Of a stretch of DNA of 11,764 nt, positions 7,991 through 11,764 are shown in pieces. Position 1 is the first letter of the stretch. Every line of letters begins with the position of its first letter. Source of the stretch: Sanchytrium tribonematis (taxonomy: Eukaryota > Sanchytriomycota > Sanchytriomycetes > Sanchytriales > Sanchytriaceae); contig JADGIG010000248.1 in assembly GCA_018985235.1 (NCBI GenBank), positions 1-11,764 on the forward strand. The letters are read 5' to 3'. Made by a program: the position numbers and the translations under genes. Below the pieces are notes generated by a model. The model was not told the DNA's origin. It saw only the letters and a list, made by a program, of their open reading frames with translations, and ran no database searches.

Positions 7991-8185
7991 AAATAATATT
8001 TCGGGGTTTGAGATAGCAATAGATCTTCTGTGGATGAAACAGAGGACGTGAAATAATTGTTTAAGATGACGATATTTTAGGCAGAACTGCCTCGAAATAG
8101 GAGATGGAACGTGGGTTTATTGTTTTCCGATGTGAAGATATTCGTATTGCGATCACATAACAATTGAATAAGGCAGTATCGCGAT
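7991..8185. other. no recognisable gene
   Basis: Stops occur in every + frame. It includes an AT-rich stretch between the last LINE-B frame and the first readable LINE-C frame. Nothing that could be a promoter, tail or repeat end was convincing. Confidence 0.4.
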
Positions 8186-8843
8186 TAATCAAGCCAACAT
8201 TACCTTAAGCAGTTAGATCAAGAAGCAAAATATTAGACTCTTCAAGATGTTTTATAAGCACCCAATCAGGGTTGCAATGACTTGATTAGTTAGTATCCAA
8301 TCAAAGAAAAGGAAATATTAACACAGAATCCCGTAACGTATCAACTATCAAATTCACGGCAAATTGCCTTAGCCAAAAAATTATGCAGGCCATTAACCTT
8401 TACATCAGCCCTTCCGACAAATATGGCACGTGTTATTAAATTCCCAAAATTTAAAAACATCGGGGTCAATGCTACACAGTACAAAATTCCAAAAACGCGA
8501 CTCAGGTCTCAATTTGAGCAACCAATTAGCCAAATTACCACAATTAAGATCTCCAGAAAAGAGCGCTTCTGAAAGCCAAAAATCCTATCAACTTTTATTT
8601 CAAAATCCCTATCATCCCATAAGTTACTTTACAACCCATAGTAATAAAAATACCTCCACCCGGTACCATTGGTACCAATTCACTAAAGTTCCGATTCGAA
8701 ACTAGCATTAACGCAAGCAGTCTAGTTTCTCAAGCTCAAGAAAAAGGATTTGCCTTCACGATTTAAAATTAAAACCAGTGAGAGACTCGATGACATTAAA
8801 TGTATCCCAAATGTTTTAGAGGGACGCCTCCTAATTCAATTAA
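8186..8843 (+). pseudogene. LINE-C N-terminal coding region, unrecognised, several frames
   Basis: One frame reads coherently through four stops (TAA 8186, TAG 8234, TAA 8255, TAG 8291) and is then open from 8294 to a stop at 8570-8572. It includes KEKEILTQNPVTYQLSNSR and, from an ATG at 8423, MARVIKFPKFKNIGVNATQ. Later pieces in other frames give KIPPPGTIGTNSLKFRFE and KTSERLDDIKCIPNVLEG. The protein is basic at first and then mixed. It sits where an ORF1 or gag-like RNA-binding region would lie, but I see no zinc knuckle, RRM motif or coiled coil, so the role is only inferred from position. Confidence 0.4.
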
Positions 8844-9334
8844 ATGACTCCCAACTCTCAATATAATTATTTACTTCATCACTACAATATTGACTATCAA
8901 GAAGACGTAATGGCACGATTAAATTCATACTGGGCTTTTAAAAATGTCTTACTATGGGATTTTAATTTACACACTCCAACTGAGCTCATTTTTCTTTTGG
9001 AGAAGGAGACCAAAGCCATATATCATTTGCTACCATTTAGAACAGTTGTAAATCAAATTACATACGAGTACAACAACATAATAGCAGCAATTCATATACT
9101 TCTACCCCAATTAAAAGGGATTTCCAATCCAATGTTTCAAGCCAAAGTTGTTGATCACTGTCTTCGTTTGGAAAAGCATTTCTTAAAAAGTTTAGATTCA
9201 CCTCCTAGCATATTACACAGATTGACACCTAGTGTGACTTTGCCAATCAATATTCAACAATCCCCAGATGCTGCTCCTTTAATTTTTGAGTCAATGACAC
9301 ATACAAAATTACAAGAGATCCTTTTAGTCATCAA
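8844..9334 (+). pseudogene. LINE-C: region before the endonuclease, unrecognised
   Basis: This frame of about 160 residues starts MTPNSQYNYLLHHYNIDYQ and looks helical, with LNSYWAFKNVLLWDF, ELIFLLEKETKAIYHLL and a Pro-rich piece (SPPSILHRLTPSVTLP). Its last residues, up to the stop at 9360-9362, are a shadow: the true reading shifts near 9330 into the endonuclease frame (QRDPFSHQIAVWNIRG). The first Met may not be a start, since a neighbouring frame leads into it. No domain is recognised; it is probably part of the same LINE protein. Confidence 0.45.
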
Positions 9335-9990
9335 ATTGCGGTATGGAATATCAGAGGGATAGGGAAAAAGATTCAAAGTGCACAAAACTTACTAAATTAT
9401 TTAAACTTAAATATATTAATTTTAATGGACACCAGACACTCTAAAAATATCAGAAATAGACTCATCAAAGGACAATGTGCTACCACAACAAAAAATGGCA
9501 ATGGATTTGTAGTTCTCAAGCACCATAATTACGCATCCCCTATATCTATTTTACCAGCATCCAACCAACATTTTGTTGCTATCCAATTATCCTCTCAAAC
9601 CCTATTTGTTGATTTATACATACCGCCTTCACTTAAAACACCTGAGAATCGTGAGAAACTCGAGCCACTCTTATTTCAACTGCATCAATTAGGCCAGCAA
9701 TTTCAAAATATCATTTTTAGCGGGGATGTCAATATTCACTTTAATACTGGGACTAGCAAAAATTGCATTACTGTACTGATTTTATCTATACTATTACCAG
9801 ACACTTCATATAACAAAGTACCTGGATATTGAACCCATACATACGAATGCAACTCAACAAAGTCTTCCATTAATTGGTCATTTACTAATTTTTGCAAACA
9901 AATGATATTATTAACACCAGGGTTTGGCCACCCGCATTGAAGGATGGTTCGCTGTCAGATCATTGCATTTTAATATCAAGTTTCAATTTG
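9311..9990 (+). pseudogene. LINE-C: APE-type endonuclease domain
   Basis: Motif I reads AVWNIRGIGKK (WN at 9344-9349). Next is ILILMDTRH, where the family's catalytic Glu ('ET') is Asp. Then LYIPPS with its Tyr, and FSGDVNIHF (Asp 9725-9727, Asn 9731-9733). In the next frame SSINWSF stands where the family has S-x-I-D-W (Asp to Asn), and DGSLSDHCIL carries the Ser-Asp-His motif (Asp 9958-9960, His 9961-9963). This is the full order of LINE endonuclease motifs. Frames change near 9330 and between 9832 and 9892. Two of the catalytic acids are substituted, so the copy is probably inactive even apart from the frameshifts. Confidence 0.82.
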
Positions 9991-10470
9991 ACACCCTGCC
10001 AAAACACAATTACTTACCAACCCAAGTACCGAGTTGATCTCGTTCAGATGCAACTAGAAGATATGTCTTACCCATACATCATATCATATCACAATCAAAT
10101 TAACACAAACACCGACTACAATCTAATAGCTTCCTCAATTAAAGATCAGTGTGCCACCACTGAAATTGAAACTAGTCAGCATGCCAAACAAAGCACCCAG
10201 ATTATGAAGCACATTATGAATACTACCAAGTTTGCGGCACACCAGTCAATTGGAATAAAGGCACCAATACGTCAAAAAGAAACACACAATACCACTTTAT
10301 CTAGAAAATTTATTCACATGATGAACTCCAAACAACTAAAGCTGACATTCAAAAGTTTGACATTGAGAATAAGATTCAGAGTATAGAAAAGTGCAATGAA
10401 TATATTCACTCTCAATACTCCCAATTTAACGCACTTCTTCAAAATCCGCATCCAACAAAACAACATTAAA
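9991..10470 (+). pseudogene. LINE-C: linker between endonuclease and RT
   Basis: The frame that began at 9892 runs on through LTPCQNTITYQPKYRVDL to about 10290 with no known motif. A different frame then reads more coherently (HDELQTTKADIQKFDIENK, CNEYIHSQYSQFNALLQ) to a stop near 10465. That Gln-rich helical part is typical of the linker before LINE RTs. The frame that includes the TAG at 10384-10386 is a shadow here. Confidence 0.5.
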
Positions 10471-11120
10471 TTATGCAGTCTACTATTGAAGGATATAAAT
10501 GAGCATGCATCATCATTTGCTACACGATCAAATGTTTCCCATAGTGATCCTGTAAAATCCAAGTCATATTACACAAATAAATGTCAAATAAAGCATCTGC
10601 TTTGCATTTGTTCATTACAAGAATTTCGTTCGATTACTCATCATTTACCTAATAAAAAGAGCCCCGGTCCTGACGAGATTCCCAATGAGCTGATTAAACA
10701 TTATCCCACTAAATTTTTGCGTCTTATTTATGATTACTTTAAACTACTCATTTTAAAATGTATAACACCCTCACAATTCAATTTAATATTACTTCACCCA
10801 TTACAAAAGCAAGATGACCCTGGAAATGTTCTAAATTATCGTGTTTTGGCACTTAGTGCCAATTTAAAGAAATTATTTGAAAGAACCTTTATTGAGAGCT
10901 TAGGGGAACTAACTAATAAACCAGACGGCATTCAGTATGCTTACCGCAAACACCATTCAGTTCATAATGCAATCTCTACGATTATTGACCACATACAAAC
11001 TTTAAAAGTAAACAGCACTTCACCCATTATTCTCTTTTGTGCAGACATCACCAAGGCCTTTGACCACTTATCACGACACTTCAATCTAACACAACTAGCA
11101 CAAGTTGATGATGCTATTTA
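10471..11120 (+). pseudogene. LINE-C: reverse transcriptase, fingers and palm up to motif A
   Basis: This frame has LQEFRSITHHLPNKKSPGPDE (the KSPGPD opening motif), then LNYRVLALSANLKKLFERTF (the yRpi..l...K..E motif, with RV for RP), and IQYAYRKHHSVHNAIST (the Q.gfR...s...ai motif). It ends with ILFCADITKAFDHL, motif A, whose catalytic Asp is at 11044-11046. A one-base frameshift then creates a stop at 11119-11121. The RT copies the element's RNA into DNA at the nicked target. Apart from the flanking shift this stretch of over 200 residues has no stop, which is young for this window. Confidence 0.85.
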
Positions 11121-11764
11121 GTGGGTCTCATCTATGATCTTTTAGATGTATCATTTCAACTAAAAGTCTTTAGTACCCTCAGTGATGTTCAAACCACAGC
11201 AAATGGAATTCTACAGGGCTCATGCTGTAGTCCCATACTATTCACTCATGCAATTGGAAAAATCATTCAACGATTTCCGAGCAAGTTATTGAGTGTTTTC
11301 TTTAGTGACGATAGCAACTTCGTTCTCAATGCTGACATGGACATTGGGCATACAGTAGACTTTATTAAACAGTCTTTTGCACCCGCTGGTCTGCTTATTA
11401 GCGATTCTAAAAGCGTATTGATCACAAAAAACACTACAAAAGTCATTAATCAACTAAACCAAATCAATAGGATGGAAAAGCCACAAAAGATGCTTTCCTA
11501 TCAACTCAATCAAGTAGGAATACATTGTAGAGATACAGTGACACTTCGCACAAAGAAATTAAAGCAGGGACTCCAGGATCTAATTGCAATTGGTTTCATG
11601 TGTCCCTCATTTCCAATTAGAATCAAGCTACAATTATTCAATACATACCTAAAGACCATCATAACTGCTAATCTTCCATTAATTGAGAGCGGCAATTCAC
11701 GTAATCAGGCGCAAATTACAGCACTTCAAGTTCTATGGAATAAAGGTATCAAGTCATTTCTGGG
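11121..11764 (+). pseudogene. LINE-C: reverse transcriptase palm and thumb, open to the window edge
   Basis: The frame beginning at 11121 is open for 214 codons with no stop, up to the last base. It gives VGLIYDLLDVSFQ, then motif B GILQGSCCSPILF (about 11205-11240) and motif C VFFSDDSNF, whose two catalytic Asp codons lie at 11307-11312. Helical thumb-like sequence follows (RTKKLKQGLQDLIAIGF, PFPIRIKLQLFNTYLK in general form). It continues motif A, upstream of the shift at 11119. All RT catalytic acids are therefore present. Because the frame runs off the window, its end and the element's 3' tail cannot be seen. Confidence 0.88.

Larger units (their letters stand above)
8186..11764 (+). mobile_element. 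LINE-C: APE-type non-LTR retrotransposon, decayed, runs off the right edge
   Basis: In order on the + strand there is unrecognised N-terminal coding sequence, then an APE endonuclease (about 9311-9990), a linker, and a reverse transcriptase (about 10480 to the window end). This is the layout of single-polyprotein or two-ORF LINEs. Main frame changes are seen near 9330, between about 9832 and 9892, near 10300, near 10470 and at 11119. No 3' tail is visible because the window ends inside the RT C-terminal region. The 5' limit is uncertain because coherent reading fades above 8186. Confidence 0.8.

Noticed and set aside
8186-8293. A reassigned genetic code with TAA and TAG read as Gln
   Set aside because: The open RT frame 11121-11764 has about 16 Gln codons, all CAA or CAG, and no in-frame TAA or TAG; the upstream RT frame behaves the same way. 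Decay explains the stops better.
10314-10562. An 82-residue minus-strand frame as a gene
   Set aside because: It is antisense to the LINE-C linker and RT start, which read coherently on the + strand.
1-11764. CRISPR arrays, tRNA or rRNA genes, bacterial operons
   Set aside because: No regularly spaced repeats, no cloverleaf or rRNA-like sequence was noticed, and all recognisable coding matter is eukaryotic transposon sequence.

Overview
The window reads as an AT-rich eukaryotic intergenic region built almost entirely of decayed transposable elements. The case for a eukaryote is the element set: apurinic-endonuclease (APE) non-LTR retrotransposons, a piggyBac transposase with its C-terminal Cys/His-rich tail, a Tc1/mariner element with a TA duplication, a MULE-type SWIM zinc-finger protein, and a solo LTR with a 5-bp duplication. 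The standard stop codons appear to hold. I cannot name the organism; an invertebrate, another early-branching animal or a TE-rich protist would all fit. I see no intact host gene, tRNA, rRNA or CRISPR.

Layout, left to right. (1) 1-774, + strand: the C-terminal part of a SWIM zinc-finger (probably MULE transposase) gene, entering from the left edge and broken by a frameshift near 475. (2) 775-2026: AT-rich, no gene recognised. (3) 2027 to about 3367, - strand: LINE-A, an APE-type endonuclease with upstream ORF1-like sequence but no reverse transcriptase (RT) here. A 170-bp solo LTR (3109-3278) with GATAC duplications sits in its 5' part. (4) About 3431-5320, - strand: a nearly full-length but heavily frameshifted piggyBac transposase. 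(5) 5245-5878, - strand: a broken ORF that I do not recognise. (6) About 5885-7990, + strand: LINE-B, an RT fragment split by a complete Tc1/mariner element (6558-7608, transposase on the - strand). (7) 7991-8185: nothing recognised. (8) About 8186 to beyond the right edge, + strand: LINE-C, with unknown N-terminal sequence, then endonuclease, linker and RT. The last RT frame is open from 11121 to the window end.

The pieces do not form an operon or pathway; they record successive insertions. Relative ages can be read from nesting and decay. The Tc1/mariner copy is younger than LINE-B: its 25-bp inverted repeats match perfectly, its whole ORF stays in one frame with four stops, and removing it plus one TA rejoins the LINE-B reading frame. 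The solo LTR is younger than LINE-A and still has a perfect 5-bp duplication. piggyBac and LINE-B look oldest. I found no convincing new functional system; the best candidate for something undescribed is the unrecognised ORF at 5245-5878.
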